A stretch of DNA of 24,958 nucleotides from Epsilonproteobacteria bacterium UBA6211 (GTDB taxonomy: Bacteria; Campylobacterota; Campylobacteria; Campylobacterales; Arcobacteraceae), in assembly GCA_002421845.1 (NCBI GenBank), contig DISL01000069.1:1-24958 (forward strand), given 5' to 3'. A program made the translations under genes and the position numbers. The first letter of the stretch is position 1. The number at the start of each line of letters is the position of its first letter. The notes beneath the pieces are model-generated. The model was given only the letters and a program-made list of their open reading frames with translations, ran no database searches and was not told where the DNA came from. This document shows positions 14,313-23,151 of this stretch, piece after piece.

Positions 14313-16493
14313 ATGATAAGTGAAGAATTAAGAGAAGTTTTTTCAAAGTCGATACACTATGCAAAAGGTCTAAGACATGAGTATTTGACTACTGAACACG
14401 TCTTTTTGATGCTACTAGAAGACCAAAATATAAGAGATTTGTTAAATGAATTCGGAGTAAATATCCAAAGCGTTTCAGAGGCTCTTGCAACACATATAAA
14501 CCTAAGCACTCCTGTACTTCCTGACGGTATAGAAGATGAGCCTATAGAGAGTGTGAAACTTGCAAATACGATAGAAAATATGATAGCACACATCAACAGA
14601 ACAAAAGGTGGCAATGCTACGGTAGAGGATATGTTTGTAAGTATATTAAATGATGAGAAATCCTATGCAAACTACCTTTTGAAACTCCAAGGGATAGAAA
14701 AAATAGATATACTCGAAGAGATAAGTCACAATGACACGGAAGATACAAATCAAAATCAAAAAGATGATGACTCAAAAGATGTCTTAGCTCAAAACTCAAC
14801 AGAGCTTGTCACTCGTGCCAAAGATGGTAAGATAGACCCAGTAGTGGGTAGAGATTTGGAACTTGATAGAATCATCGAAGTTTTACTTAGAAGAAAGAAA
14901 AACAACCCTATCCTTGTGGGTGAAGCAGGTGTAGGAAAAACGGCTATAGTTGAAGGTTTGGCTGTAAAAATAGCAAACGGTGAAGTTCCTGAGTTTTTGA
15001 AAAACGCCACCATATACTCACTTGATATGGGTGGAATGATAGCAGGTACAAAGTATAGGGGAGATTTTGAGAAAAAACTAAAAGCTTTTATTACCCAAAT
15101 CCAAAAAATACCAAACGCAATACTTTTTATAGATGAGATACACACTATAATAGGAGCCGGTTCTACAAGCGGAAACTCTATGGATGCGTCAAATATCCTA
15201 AAACCGCTCCTTAGCAACGGTGAAATAAAATGTATAGGGGCTACGACTTACGCCGAATACAAACAAAACTTCTCAAAAGACAAAGCACTAGGGAGAAGAT
15301 TTTCAAAAATAGATGTAAAAGAGCCTACAATAAAAGATAGTATTACCATACTTGAAGGGCTTAAAAAACGTTATGAAGAGTTCCATGGGGTGAAATATAG
15401 CCCAAAAATCATAGAATCATGCGTAACTTTGGCAAAAAAATATATTAATGACAAGTTTTTACCAGACAGTGCCATAGATATACTTGATGAAGTGGGTTCT
15501 ATCGCAAAAATAGCAAATAAAAAAACTATTAGCGTAAAAGACGTAGAATCTGCTCTTGGCAAAATAGCACAAATACCGCCTAAAAGTGCAAGTAGTTCTG
15601 ATATTAATGTACTTAAAAACCTTGAATCAAATCTCAAGAAAAGGGTTTTTGGGCAAGATAAAGCAATAGAAAAAGTCACAAAAACCATAAAACTAAATAA
15701 AGCAGGACTTACAACGACAGATAAGCCTATAGGTAATTTCCTATTTACAGGACCTACAGGTGTAGGAAAAACTGAAATAGCAAGAGAACTATCAAATATT
15801 TTGGCTATTAGTTTTATTAGATTTGATATGAGTGAATATATGGAAGCTCATAGCGTAAGCAAACTTATAGGAGCACCGGCAGGGTATGTAGGATATGAAA
15901 AGGGTGGACTTTTGGTCGAGCACATAAGAAAACACCCACATTGTGTACTACTTCTTGATGAGATAGAAAAGGCTCACCCTGATATTATGAATGTACTTTT
16001 ACAAGTGCTAGACAATGCAAAACTAACAGACAATGACGGTAATATTGCAGATTTTCAAAACGTAATTATCATAATGACTTCCAATCTAGGCTCAAATGAA
16101 GCTCCTGTAATGGGGTTTGCAAAAAATGAAAATCTAAACCGCTCTTTTGCAGTAAATAAGTTTTTTGCACCTGAATTTAGAAATAGACTTGATGCAGTGA
16201 TAGAATTTACTCATCTTGATAGTGCCACGGTAGAACTTGTAGTGAAAAAGTTTATTGCAGATTTATCAAAAATTCTGGAAGAGAAAAATATCAAACTCAA
16301 ACTATCTACAAATGCTATCAAGCAACTAGCAATTTTGGGATACGACAAAGCAATGGGTGCGAGACCTCTTCAAAGGGTAATAGATACGAAAATAAAAGAG
16401 CCTTTAACCGATGAGATACTCTTTGGTAAACTAAAAAACGGTGGAAATGTAACGGTTGATTATAAAGAGGAGAAGTTTATATTTAATTTCTAA
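14313..16493 (+). CDS. clpA: ATP-dependent Clp protease ATP-binding subunit ClpA
   Basis: The Hsp100 unfoldase that feeds substrates, including those delivered by ClpS, into the ClpP peptidase. The 726 residues contain the N-domain repeats (1-140), then AAA module 1 with Walker A G-E-A-G-V-G-K-T near 203 and Walker B L-F-I-D-E-I-H near 272. Module 2 has Walker A G-P-T-G-V-G-K-T near 479, Walker B L-L-L-D-E-I-E-K-A-H near 548 and the arginine-finger block E-F-R-N-R-L-D near 621. M-G-F near 600 is in the position of the ClpP-docking I-G-L/F loop. There is no long middle coil, which separates it from ClpB. The ATG has GAGG 8 nt upstream and follows clpS. The downstream gene converges with a 12-bp gap. 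Confidence 0.97.
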   Translation: MISEELREVFSKSIHYAKGLRHEYLTTEHVFLMLLEDQNIRDLLNEFGVNIQSVSEALATHINLSTPVLPDGIEDEPIESVKLANTIENMIAHINRTKGGNATVEDMFVSILNDEKSYANYLLKLQGIEKIDILEEISHNDTEDTNQNQKDDDSKDVLAQNSTELVTRAKDGKIDPVVGRDLELDRIIEVLLRRKKNNPILVGEAGVGKTAIVEGLAVKIANGEVPEFLKNATIYSLDMGGMIAGTKYRGDFEKKLKAFITQIQKIPNAILFIDEIHTIIGAGSTSGNSMDASNILKPLLSNGEIKCIGATTYAEYKQNFSKDKALGRRFSKIDVKEPTIKDSITILEGLKKRYEEFHGVKYSPKIIESCVTLAKKYINDKFLPDSAIDILDEVGSIAKIANKKTISVKDVESALGKIAQIPPKSASSSDINVLKNLESNLKKRVFGQDKAIEKVTKTIKLNKAGLTTTDKPIGNFLFTGPTGVGKTEIARELSNILAISFIRFDMSEYMEAHSVSKLIGAPAGYVGYEKGGLLVEHIRKHPHCVLLLDEIEKAHPDIMNVLLQVLDNAKLTDNDGNIADFQNVIIIMTSNLGSNEAPVMGFAKNENLNRSFAVNKFFAPEFRNRLDAVIEFTHLDSATVELVVKKFIADLSKILEEKNIKLKLSTNAIKQLAILGYDKAMGARPLQRVIDTKIKEPLTDEILFGKLKNGGNVTVDYKEEKFIFNF

Positions 16494-16505
16494 GAAAAGA
16501 GAGTA

Positions 16506-17459
16506 TTAAACTACTTTCTTTTTCTCTTTCTTTGGTTCTTTCTCTTTTTTAACGTTTTTGACAACTTTTTGCGGTTGTGTATTTTTTTGATTGGCTTTTA
16601 CAACATTTTTTTGCTGAGTTTTAACGGCAGTAGGTTGCTGTTTATTGTTGTTTTTTGTAGCTTGGTCAAGTGCCATTTTGGCAGTTTCCCATCTGTTTTC
16701 TGAATTTAACATAACTAGTAATATATCTTTGTCATTCTTTTTTGCTCTAGCTATAAGACAAGCTCCGGCTTGATTTGTGTAACCTGTTTTGATACCTACT
16801 ACGTATTTATCTTGTTTTTGAAGTTTGTTACTTGTATAAACAGTCACTTTTCTATCGGTGTTTAATGTTTTAAATACATATTTATTGAGTTTTACTATTT
16901 CATTGAAAGTCTTATTTTGAATAGCATATTCACTAAGTTTCATCAAATCTCTTGCAGTTGATTTATGGTTTCCTATATCAAAACCTGCAGGATTTGTAAA
17001 AGTAGTATTACTCATACCTATAGATTTTGCTTTTTTGTTCATCATAGCTACAAAGTTATCTTTATCACCGTTACCAAGATAATATGCTATCGCAGTAGCT
17101 GCATCATTTGCAGATTTTATCATCGCAGCGTGTACCAAATCTTTTAAAAATACTTTATCACCGGGCTTTAATCCTGTTTTTGTCGGTTCTACGTTACTCA
17201 TCTCTTTAGTGATGGTAACTATGCTGTTTAACTTTCCGCTTTCTATGGCAAGGATAGATGTCATAATCTTAGTCAAACTTGCAGGTCTTAAAGGTTTGTT
17301 TTCATCTTTTGTATAAATAAGCTTGTTTTTTGATAAATCTTTTACGATAATAGAATCAAGATTTTTTTCTATTTTTTGAAAAACTTGTGTGTCGGTAGCT
17401 GCATATAAAATATTAGAAAATAAAAATAATGTTGAAAATAATAGACTCTTTAAAATCAA
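16506..17459 (-). CDS. D-alanyl-D-alanine carboxypeptidase (S11 family, penicillin-binding)
   Basis: A periplasmic peptidoglycan carboxypeptidase that trims the terminal D-Ala of stem peptides. A signal peptide is visible at 1-20 (L-F-S-T-L-F-L-F-S-N-I-L-Y-A). The three active-site motifs are intact: S-L-T-K at 61-64, S-A-N at 116-118 and K-T-G at 224-226. The peptidase domain ends near 270. Instead of the usual PBP5 beta domain and amphipathic anchor, there is a low-complexity tail of about 45 residues of Gln, Asn and Lys ending in K-E-K-E-P-K-K-E-K-K-K, possibly for binding the cell wall or envelope polyanions. The start is TTG at 17459, preceded by GGAG at 5 nt. It converges on clpA, and a strong terminator separates it from tpx. 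Confidence 0.93.
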   Translation of the reverse strand: MILKSLLFSTLFLFSNILYAATDTQVFQKIEKNLDSIIVKDLSKNKLIYTKDENKPLRPASLTKIMTSILAIESGKLNSIVTITKEMSNVEPTKTGLKPGDKVFLKDLVHAAMIKSANDAATAIAYYLGNGDKDNFVAMMNKKAKSIGMSNTTFTNPAGFDIGNHKSTARDLMKLSEYAIQNKTFNEIVKLNKYVFKTLNTDRKVTVYTSNKLQKQDKYVVGIKTGYTNQAGACLIARAKKNDKDILLVMLNSENRWETAKMALDQATKNNNKQQPTAVKTQQKNVVKANQKNTQPQKVVKNVKKEKEPKKEKKKVV

Positions 17460-17550
17460 AACTGCTCCAGAATAGTAATATAAAATAAAAAGGGAATATT
17501 GATTTTAGCAAAATAAAAGTAAAATAAAAATAAAAGTAGAAGAAAAATGT

Positions 17551-17579
17551 AAAGAAATCGGAAAATTTCCGATTTCTTT
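17551..17579 (-). terminator. Terminator of tpx
   Basis: A perfect inverted repeat with 14-bp arms (AAAGAAATCGGAAA and its complement around one base) begins 6 nt past the tpx stop. The GC core is CGG/CCG, and the 3' side in minus-strand sense is followed by T-rich sequence. It separates tpx from the carboxypeptidase gene. The A-rich gap 17460-17550 shows nothing else clear. Confidence 0.8.
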
Positions 17580-17584
17580 AGATA

Positions 17585-18133
17585 TTAATGGCAGTGTCCG
17601 CCACCACAACAAGTTGATTTTGGAGCAGCTTTAGCAGCAGCCTCTAATGCAGAATCATAATTTGGCTCAGCAGTAATTTCAGATACAAGTTCTTTATAAG
17701 CAACTTTACCATCAGTACCTACTACAAATACAGCTCTACAAGTAATACCTGCTAATGCACCGTCAGCTATTAAAACACCGTAAGCTTTTGCGAAATCTTT
17801 ATTTCTGAAATCTGAAGCAACCGTTAGGTTTTCGATACCTTCAGCTGAACAAAATCTTCCTGCAGCAAAAGGTAAATCCATAGATACAACAGTAACTTCA
17901 ACACCTGCTATAGCAGCAGCTTTTTCATTGAATTTTCTTGTTTCACTAGCACATACAGGTGTATCAAGAGAAGGAACAACAACGATAAGTTGAGCTTTGT
18001 TTTTTGCTCCACCTACAACTTTATCTGCAAGACCCGCTGAATTTACAACCGTAACTTCAGGAGCCATATCTCCAACATTCACATCATTTCCACATAAATT
18101 ACAAACATTACCTTTTAATGTAACTGTAGCCAT
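17585..18133 (-). CDS. tpx: Thiol peroxidase (Tpx, atypical 2-Cys peroxiredoxin) with Cys/His tail
   Basis: Tpx reduces hydrogen and alkyl peroxides with electrons from thioredoxin. The peroxidatic Cys61 lies in P-S-L-D-T-P-V-C-A-S-E-T and the resolving Cys95 in G-R-F-C-S-A-E-G-I, the spacing of the atypical 2-Cys class. The protein has 182 residues against about 165 for the family. The excess is at the ends: a C-N-L-C pair at 11-14 near the N-terminus and a C-terminal S-T-C-C-G-G-G-H-C-H. These extra Cys/His residues could bind a metal or form an additional redox site, but that is inference. The ATG has GGAGA 6 nt upstream and a TACAAT box about 32 bp upstream. Alanine- and valine-rich codon choice suggests high expression. 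Confidence 0.95.
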   Translation of the reverse strand: MATVTLKGNVCNLCGNDVNVGDMAPEVTVVNSAGLADKVVGGAKNKAQLIVVVPSLDTPVCASETRKFNEKAAAIAGVEVTVVSMDLPFAAGRFCSAEGIENLTVASDFRNKDFAKAYGVLIADGALAGITCRAVFVVGTDGKVAYKELVSEITAEPNYDSALEAAAKAAPKSTCCGGGHCH

Positions 18134-18164
18134 ATTAATTCTCCTATTTTTTAAAAGTATTGAA

Positions 18165-18170
18165 ATTGTA
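18165..18170 (-). promoter_or_regulatory. Candidate -10 box of tpx
   Basis: TACAAT on the minus strand, 31 bp before the tpx ATG. No -35 and no recognisable peroxide-regulator box is seen in 18134-18300. Confidence 0.35.
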
Positions 18171-18323
18171 AACTAATTAGGATAAAAATTGTCTTAATTG
18201 CTTTTATTAGATGAAAATAGTTAGTAAAAAAGAATTACTACTTTACTTTTTGTAACAATTAAATCTAATATCACACGGTCATAGTATTTCTTTTTTTTAA
18301 GTTTTTAGCAAGTAGCAGTGAAT

Positions 18324-18329
18324 TATAAT
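18324..18329 (+). promoter_or_regulatory. Candidate -10 box of the first receiver-PAS gene
   Basis: TATAAT inside the 12-bp palindrome GAATTATAATTC, 55 bp before the ATG at 18385. Confidence 0.4.
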
Positions 18330-18384
18330 TCATTTATAGTTCATATATGTTTTATGAATTTATTACAAAGATAAAGAGTAACAA

Positions 18385-19695
18385 ATGGTAAGAAGAACAT
18401 TTCAAGACACTACCGTATTATATGTAGAGCCTAATCAAGAGATTAATGAATCGGTTTCAAAGTTTTTGACAACATTTTTTAAAAAAGTTTATATAGCCAA
18501 AAACGGTAAAGAAGGGTGTGAAATATTTGTCAAAGATTTTCAATCTACAAAATCTATTGATTTTATAATTTCTGAAATAGAGATGCCTGTTAAAAACGGT
18601 TTAGATATGATTAAAGATATACATCTCATAAATGAATCTATACCTTTTGTATTGCTTACGGACAAATCAGATTCAAAATATATGCTTGAAGCTATAAAAC
18701 TAGGAGTTTCACATTACGTTACTAAACCTGTGGAGTTAGATAATTTATTGGAACAACTAGAAGACATATGTTCACAAAAATTTCAATTACAAAAGTTTAT
18801 CAACAAGGAAAAAGAACTACAAGAATATATAAATATTATAAACAACGTAGCCATAGTATCTACAACCGATACAAGGGGTATTATAACTTATGTAAACGAT
18901 ATATTTTGTAAAACTAGCGGTTACGTGGAAAATGAACTTATAGGTAAATCACACAATATCATAAGACATCCTGAAACTCCGAAAGAAGTTTTTGAAAATA
19001 TGTGGAAAACTATCAAACAAGGATTGACGTGGAACGGCAAGATAAAAAACATAGCAAAAGACGGAAGTACATATTATGTGGATGCAAATATATTCCCACT
19101 GTTTTATGATGATAACCAAACAATAAAAGGTTACATGGGTGTAAGATTTCTTACGACTGATATAGAGATAGAAAAAAGACAATTCAAACAAAAAGTAGTA
19201 CAAAACCTAATCAAACAAAAATCCATTATATGTGCTTACGAATCTACAATAGCAAATCTAAATGCAGAGAACAAACTTCTAAACAATAAAGTACTGCAAT
19301 TTGAAAATATGGATTTATTTTTTGATAAACTAGCAAAAGAAAAACAAAAAAACTTAAGACTTTTATCTCAACTAGATGCTTATGAAAAACAATTTGAAGG
19401 TATTATTACAAAAAATCAAGAAATTGCCATCAAAGCAAAACAGAGTGAACAAAAGTCCCTAGATGAACTTAAATCACTTAAAGTAAAATATGAAAGCTCG
19501 AAATTTACCATGGCAAATCAAGCTCAAGAAATAGAGAAAAAAGAAAAAGTCATATATACACTACAAGAAAGAATAGATGAATATCTTAAAACCATAGAAA
19601 ATCTTCAAGATGTAATTAAATTCAAGGAAAAAGAGCAAAAAGACCAAATAAATAAGGAATCTTCAGTCCCAAATCAAGAAGTTACAACTTTATAA
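18385..19695 (+). CDS. Receiver-like/PAS/coiled-coil protein with degenerate receiver
   Basis: A 436-residue soluble protein without an enzymatic output. Residues 8-125 have the receiver fold, but the phospho-acceptor Asp is Glu64 (I-I-S-E-I-E-M-P) and the acidic pocket reads Y-V-E-P-N instead of E-D-D. Thr92 and Lys114 are kept. It is therefore probably not phosphorylated and may be locked in an active-like state. Residues 150-262 form an Aer/CetB-type PAS (V-N-D-I-F-C-K-T-S-G-Y, H-N-I-I-R-H-P), a class that often holds FAD. From 265 to 430 it is coiled coil. It is paralogous over its full length to the protein at 21878-23146, which has a canonical receiver. The adjacent chemoreceptors suggest a role in taxis. 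Confidence 0.88.
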   Translation: MVRRTFQDTTVLYVEPNQEINESVSKFLTTFFKKVYIAKNGKEGCEIFVKDFQSTKSIDFIISEIEMPVKNGLDMIKDIHLINESIPFVLLTDKSDSKYMLEAIKLGVSHYVTKPVELDNLLEQLEDICSQKFQLQKFINKEKELQEYINIINNVAIVSTTDTRGIITYVNDIFCKTSGYVENELIGKSHNIIRHPETPKEVFENMWKTIKQGLTWNGKIKNIAKDGSTYYVDANIFPLFYDDNQTIKGYMGVRFLTTDIEIEKRQFKQKVVQNLIKQKSIICAYESTIANLNAENKLLNNKVLQFENMDLFFDKLAKEKQKNLRLLSQLDAYEKQFEGIITKNQEIAIKAKQSEQKSLDELKSLKVKYESSKFTMANQAQEIEKKEKVIYTLQERIDEYLKTIENLQDVIKFKEKEQKDQINKESSVPNQEVTTL

Positions 19696-19831
19696 CAAAT
19701 TGTATAGAATATACTCATTTATAAACTACAAAACATACATAATCACTATTTATAAAACAGAAATGTTACTTAATATCACATTTTTGTAATAAAATATATA
19801 AAACATAAGCTTATTAAAAGTTACTACAACA

Positions 19832-19837
19832 TATAAT
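19832..19837 (+). promoter_or_regulatory. Candidate -10 box upstream of the CetA-like gene
   Basis: TATAAT 144 bp before the CetA-like ATG and 23 bp before a 14-codon micro-frame at 19861. This is the best promoter candidate in the 286-bp gap 19696-19981, which otherwise shows no gene. Confidence 0.4.
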
Positions 19838-19860
19838 AACGTTTTTATTTTAAGGACATA

Positions 19861-19905
19861 ATGTCGATTAGTACGGGGGTATATATTTTTATGTATGTAA
19901 CTTAA
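19861..19905 (+). CDS. Possible 14-aa leader peptide or decayed start of a receptor gene
   Basis: AAGGA is followed 4 nt later by ATG and 14 codons beginning M-S-I-S-T-G. The start resembles that of the receptor at 23461 (AAGGAGG, M-S-I-K-S). It may be a leader peptide, the fossil 5' end of a lost gene, or chance. Confidence 0.2.
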   Translation: MSISTGVYIFMYVT

Positions 19906-19981
19906 TTGTAATAATAATTTCTATAAATAACAAAGTGATAAATTTTCATTTACTAATCATTTTTCAGGGGGAAAAATATAA

Positions 19982-21376
19982 ATGCTTCGACACATTTCTA
20001 CAAAAGGACAAATCTTTACTAATAATTTGATAATTCAAATTGGTTTTGTTCTAGTTATAATTACTGCAATGTTTGATTTTAATTCTAAGATTATTATCTG
20101 TATTGCATTACTATTTAGTATATTATCTTGGATTATAAACTACCTATTTATGTCTTATTTAATCAAAAGCGTATCAAATTTCAAAGAGTATTTACATAAT
20201 TTCGTAAAATTCGTATCTTTTGAAAACAACAAATACAAACCGGCAAATCCTACAAATAAAGATGAAATATCTCAACTATTAAGGATGCTTGATAATATAG
20301 CCTCCACATATGAAAAAAGGCTAAAAGATGATATTAATATTATGGGTGAAATTGTATTAACGTCTGATAAAATGGAAAAAGGTATATATGGATGTAAAGT
20401 ACAAGCTACAACTACAAATCCGATGATAAATAAACTCAAAATTAATACGAATCATATGCTTGATACGGTATCAAAAAACATGAAACAACTTACTTGCGTA
20501 CTTCAATCATATACGCAAGGTGACTTTACCCAAAGGCTTAATATAGATAATAAAATCATGGGTGATATGAGGAGTGTAATGGAAAATGTAAATGCACTAG
20601 GTCTAGCTCTTGCAAACAGTGCCTCTATAAATTTACACAACGGAGAAACTCTTCACAAATTTACGGATGATATAAATTTATCTGTTAAAAATGTTGCTAC
20701 AAAAGCAAATGAACAAGCTGCTTCATTGGAAGAAACGGCAGCAGCATTAGAAGAGATAACAAGCATAACAAGAAACAATGCCCAAAATGCAAACACAATG
20801 AAGAATTTAAGTCAAGCCGTGCGTGACTCCGTAGCAAAAGGTCAAACTTTAGCTTCAAAAACAGCACTGTCAATGGATGAAATAAACCATGAAGTATTAG
20901 CAATCAACGACGCAATAAGTATCATAGACCAAATTGCATTTCAAACAAATATATTATCTCTCAACGCTGCGGTCGAAGCTGCAACAGCCGGAGAAGCAGG
21001 AAAAGGGTTTGCTGTAGTTGCAGGAGAGGTACGAAATCTTGCTTCAAGAAGTGCAGAAGCTGCAAAAGAGATAAAAGCAATGGTAGAAAATGCCACAACT
21101 AAAACTTATAACGGAAAACAAATCAGTGATGAAATGACTAAAGGATACGAAGAACTTAATCAAAATATAAATAATACTATAAGACTGATTGAGGATGTAA
21201 GTAACGCAAGTCGTGAACAAATGAGCGGTATAGAACAGATTAACCATGCTATTACTACTATAGATAGCGGAACACAGGAAAATGCAAGTGAAGCAAATCA
21301 TATTTCAGAAAAAATGACTGAAATTTTACAAATGGCAAATGATTTGCTAATGGATGCGAAGAGTAAGAAATTTTAA
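19982..21376 (+). CDS. cetA: CetA-like methyl-accepting transducer without periplasmic sensor
   Basis: A 464-residue chemotaxis transducer. Two hydrophobic helices (about 14-33 and 36-60) are nearly adjacent, so there is no periplasmic ligand domain. A long linker with HAMP-like helices follows (to about 225), then the MCP signalling domain, with N-E-Q-A-A-S-L-E-E-T-A-A-A-L-E-E as methylation helix and the hairpin tip D-Q-I-A-F-Q-T-N-I-L-S-L-N-A-A-V-E-A-A. Size, lack of sensor and the PAS gene directly downstream match Campylobacter jejuni CetA-CetB, a split Aer system for energy taxis. Here the signal would come from CetB, and the output goes to CheA-CheW. The gap to the next gene is 17 nt. 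The MCP call is firm; the CetA identity rests on context. Confidence 0.85.
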   Translation: MLRHISTKGQIFTNNLIIQIGFVLVIITAMFDFNSKIIICIALLFSILSWIINYLFMSYLIKSVSNFKEYLHNFVKFVSFENNKYKPANPTNKDEISQLLRMLDNIASTYEKRLKDDINIMGEIVLTSDKMEKGIYGCKVQATTTNPMINKLKINTNHMLDTVSKNMKQLTCVLQSYTQGDFTQRLNIDNKIMGDMRSVMENVNALGLALANSASINLHNGETLHKFTDDINLSVKNVATKANEQAASLEETAAALEEITSITRNNAQNANTMKNLSQAVRDSVAKGQTLASKTALSMDEINHEVLAINDAISIIDQIAFQTNILSLNAAVEAATAGEAGKGFAVVAGEVRNLASRSAEAAKEIKAMVENATTKTYNGKQISDEMTKGYEELNQNINNTIRLIEDVSNASREQMSGIEQINHAITTIDSGTQENASEANHISEKMTEILQMANDLLMDAKSKKF

Positions 21377-21393
21377 TAAGAAAGGGGAATGGA

Positions 21394-21786
21394 ATGTCAA
21401 GAGAAATAGTATTAGATGATTATGCTTTTTTGGTAAGTGAAACAAATGAAAAAGGGATTATCAATTTTGCAAATGATGATTTTTGTAAAATTGCAGGTTA
21501 TGGACTAGATGAACTAATAGGCAAACACCACAACATAGTAAGGCATCCGGATATGCCTAAAAATGCCTTTAAAGATTTATGGGCAACAGTCAAATCAAAC
21601 GGTATATGGACGGGTTATGTAAAGAACAAAACAAAAAACGGTGATTTTTATTGGGTATATGCTACTGTTTATCCATTTCAAAACTGCTATGGAGAAAATG
21701 GATATATAAGTTGCAGACGTAAAGCCTCAAGGGCAGAAATCGAACAAAGTGAAATCTTATACTCAAGTATTTCATTTAATAATTAA
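21394..21786 (+). CDS. cetB: CetB-like PAS protein (Aer-type redox sensor)
   Basis: A 130-residue protein that is a single PAS domain of the Aer/CetB class: F-A-N-D-D-F-C-K-I-A-G-Y, then H-H-N-I-V-R-H-P-D-M-P, G-D-F-Y-W-V and Y-I-S-C-R-R-K-A-S. In Aer and CetB this PAS binds FAD and reports the redox state of the electron transport chain to the transducer. C. jejuni CetB is somewhat longer (about 165 residues). The start ATG 21394 follows AAGGGG at 6 nt, and the gene lies 17 nt after the CetA-like gene, so they are one operon. Confidence 0.85.
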   Translation: MSREIVLDDYAFLVSETNEKGIINFANDDFCKIAGYGLDELIGKHHNIVRHPDMPKNAFKDLWATVKSNGIWTGYVKNKTKNGDFYWVYATVYPFQNCYGENGYISCRRKASRAEIEQSEILYSSISFNN

Positions 21787-21877
21787 ATATACACCCTTAA
21801 CTATTTATTATAAATTAAGTTTATATTCATTAAAATACATTTACTTTTCATATAAATAATCTTAAAAGGTAAATGTA

Positions 21878-23146
21878 ATGTTTGACAGTAGTTTTTTCAA
21901 AGAAGTGACGATACTATATGTAGAAGACGATGATTATGTAAGAGAGTCTTTATCGGAAGTATTGTCACGCTTTTTTAAGAAAATAATCACTGCTTCAAAC
22001 GCTAATGACGGATACAATAAATTTCTTGAAGATTTTAATACTCACAAAGAAATAACCTTAATAATCTCAGACATAAATATGCCAAACAAAAACGGTCTTG
22101 TTATGATAAAAGAGATAAAAGAAATTAGCAAAAAAATTCCTTTTATTTTATTAACGGCTCATAACGACTCAAAATATATGCTTGAGGCTATAAGACTAGG
22201 TGTATCACACTATGTACTAAAACCTATCATAATTGAAGACTTGATGACTCACATAAGAGAACTATGCGAACACATATATCAAGAACACAAAATCATAAAC
22301 CAACAAAAAGCATTATGTGAGTATATAAATATAGTTGATCAAGTTGCTATTATTTCAAGTACCGATAAGAATGGAATTATTACTAATGTAAATGATATAT
22401 TTTGTGAAGTCAGCGGATATACCCACAATGAACTAATAGGCAAACATCATAATATAGTAAGACACCCTGAAATGCCTTCAGAAGTATTTAAAGAGTTGTG
22501 GAATACTATAAAATCAGGCAATACATGGAGAGGCAAAGTCAAAAATCTTGCTAAAGACGGCTCGACATACTATGTAGAAGCCCATATATTTCCTGTATTT
22601 TGTAATGACAATAAGACGGTAAAAGGATACATGGGTGTAAGATTTCTTACCACCGATATAGAACGTGAAAAACGTACCTTTAAACAAAAAGTGATAAAAA
22701 ATTTAATAGAAAATAAATCACTCATATGTGCATATGAAGAGACTATAGAAAATTTACGCAATGACATAGCTACCCTTGAAAAGAAACTGAATGTTTATGA
22801 TAATATGGATTTGGTTTTTGATGCACTTTATAAACAAAAAGACAAAAATGCAAGACTCCTATCACAAATAGCATCTTATGAAGAACAACTTGAATCAAGT
22901 ATAATAAAAAATCAAGAAATTGCAAAAGAAGCTAAAAAAAGAGAAATCAAAGCTTGGGATGAGCTAAAAGTCATTAAAATAAAATACGATAGTTTGCAAA
23001 ATAGTATGAAAATAAAAGATAAAGAGTTACAAGAAAAAGAAAAGTTGATTGTTTCTTATCAAGAACGTCTTGCAGATAGCTTTAAAACAAACGAGAATTT
23101 AAGAGATGTTATCAACTTTAAAGAAAAACAACTAAGCGGTAAATAG
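21878..23146 (+). CDS. Receiver/PAS/coiled-coil protein with canonical receiver
   Basis: A 422-residue paralogue of the protein at 18385-19695 with the same three parts. The receiver (10-125) is complete: E-D-D at 16-18, phospho-acceptor Asp65 in I-I-S-D-I-N-M-P, Thr93 and Lys115. The Aer/CetB-type PAS (about 150-263) has V-N-D-I-F-C-E-V-S-G-Y and H-H-N-I-V-R-H-P-E-M-P. The rest (265-420) is coiled coil, with conserved stretches such as L-L-S-Q-I and I-K-N-Q-E-I-A shared with the paralogue. There is no enzyme or DNA-binding output, so it probably acts through protein contacts, with CheA as a possible phosphodonor. The ATG follows AAAAGG at 7 nt. A CetB fragment lies directly downstream. Confidence 0.88.
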   Translation: MFDSSFFKEVTILYVEDDDYVRESLSEVLSRFFKKIITASNANDGYNKFLEDFNTHKEITLIISDINMPNKNGLVMIKEIKEISKKIPFILLTAHNDSKYMLEAIRLGVSHYVLKPIIIEDLMTHIRELCEHIYQEHKIINQQKALCEYINIVDQVAIISSTDKNGIITNVNDIFCEVSGYTHNELIGKHHNIVRHPEMPSEVFKELWNTIKSGNTWRGKVKNLAKDGSTYYVEAHIFPVFCNDNKTVKGYMGVRFLTTDIEREKRTFKQKVIKNLIENKSLICAYEETIENLRNDIATLEKKLNVYDNMDLVFDALYKQKDKNARLLSQIASYEEQLESSIIKNQEIAKEAKKREIKAWDELKVIKIKYDSLQNSMKIKDKELQEKEKLIVSYQERLADSFKTNENLRDVINFKEKQLSGK

Positions 23147-23151
23147 GAAAG

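Noticed and set aside
18250..18290. A further TGACCG regulon site upstream of the receiver-PAS gene
   Set aside because: Only a single CGGTCA half-site is present near 18275, with no partner at 11 bp and no -10 at the right distance.
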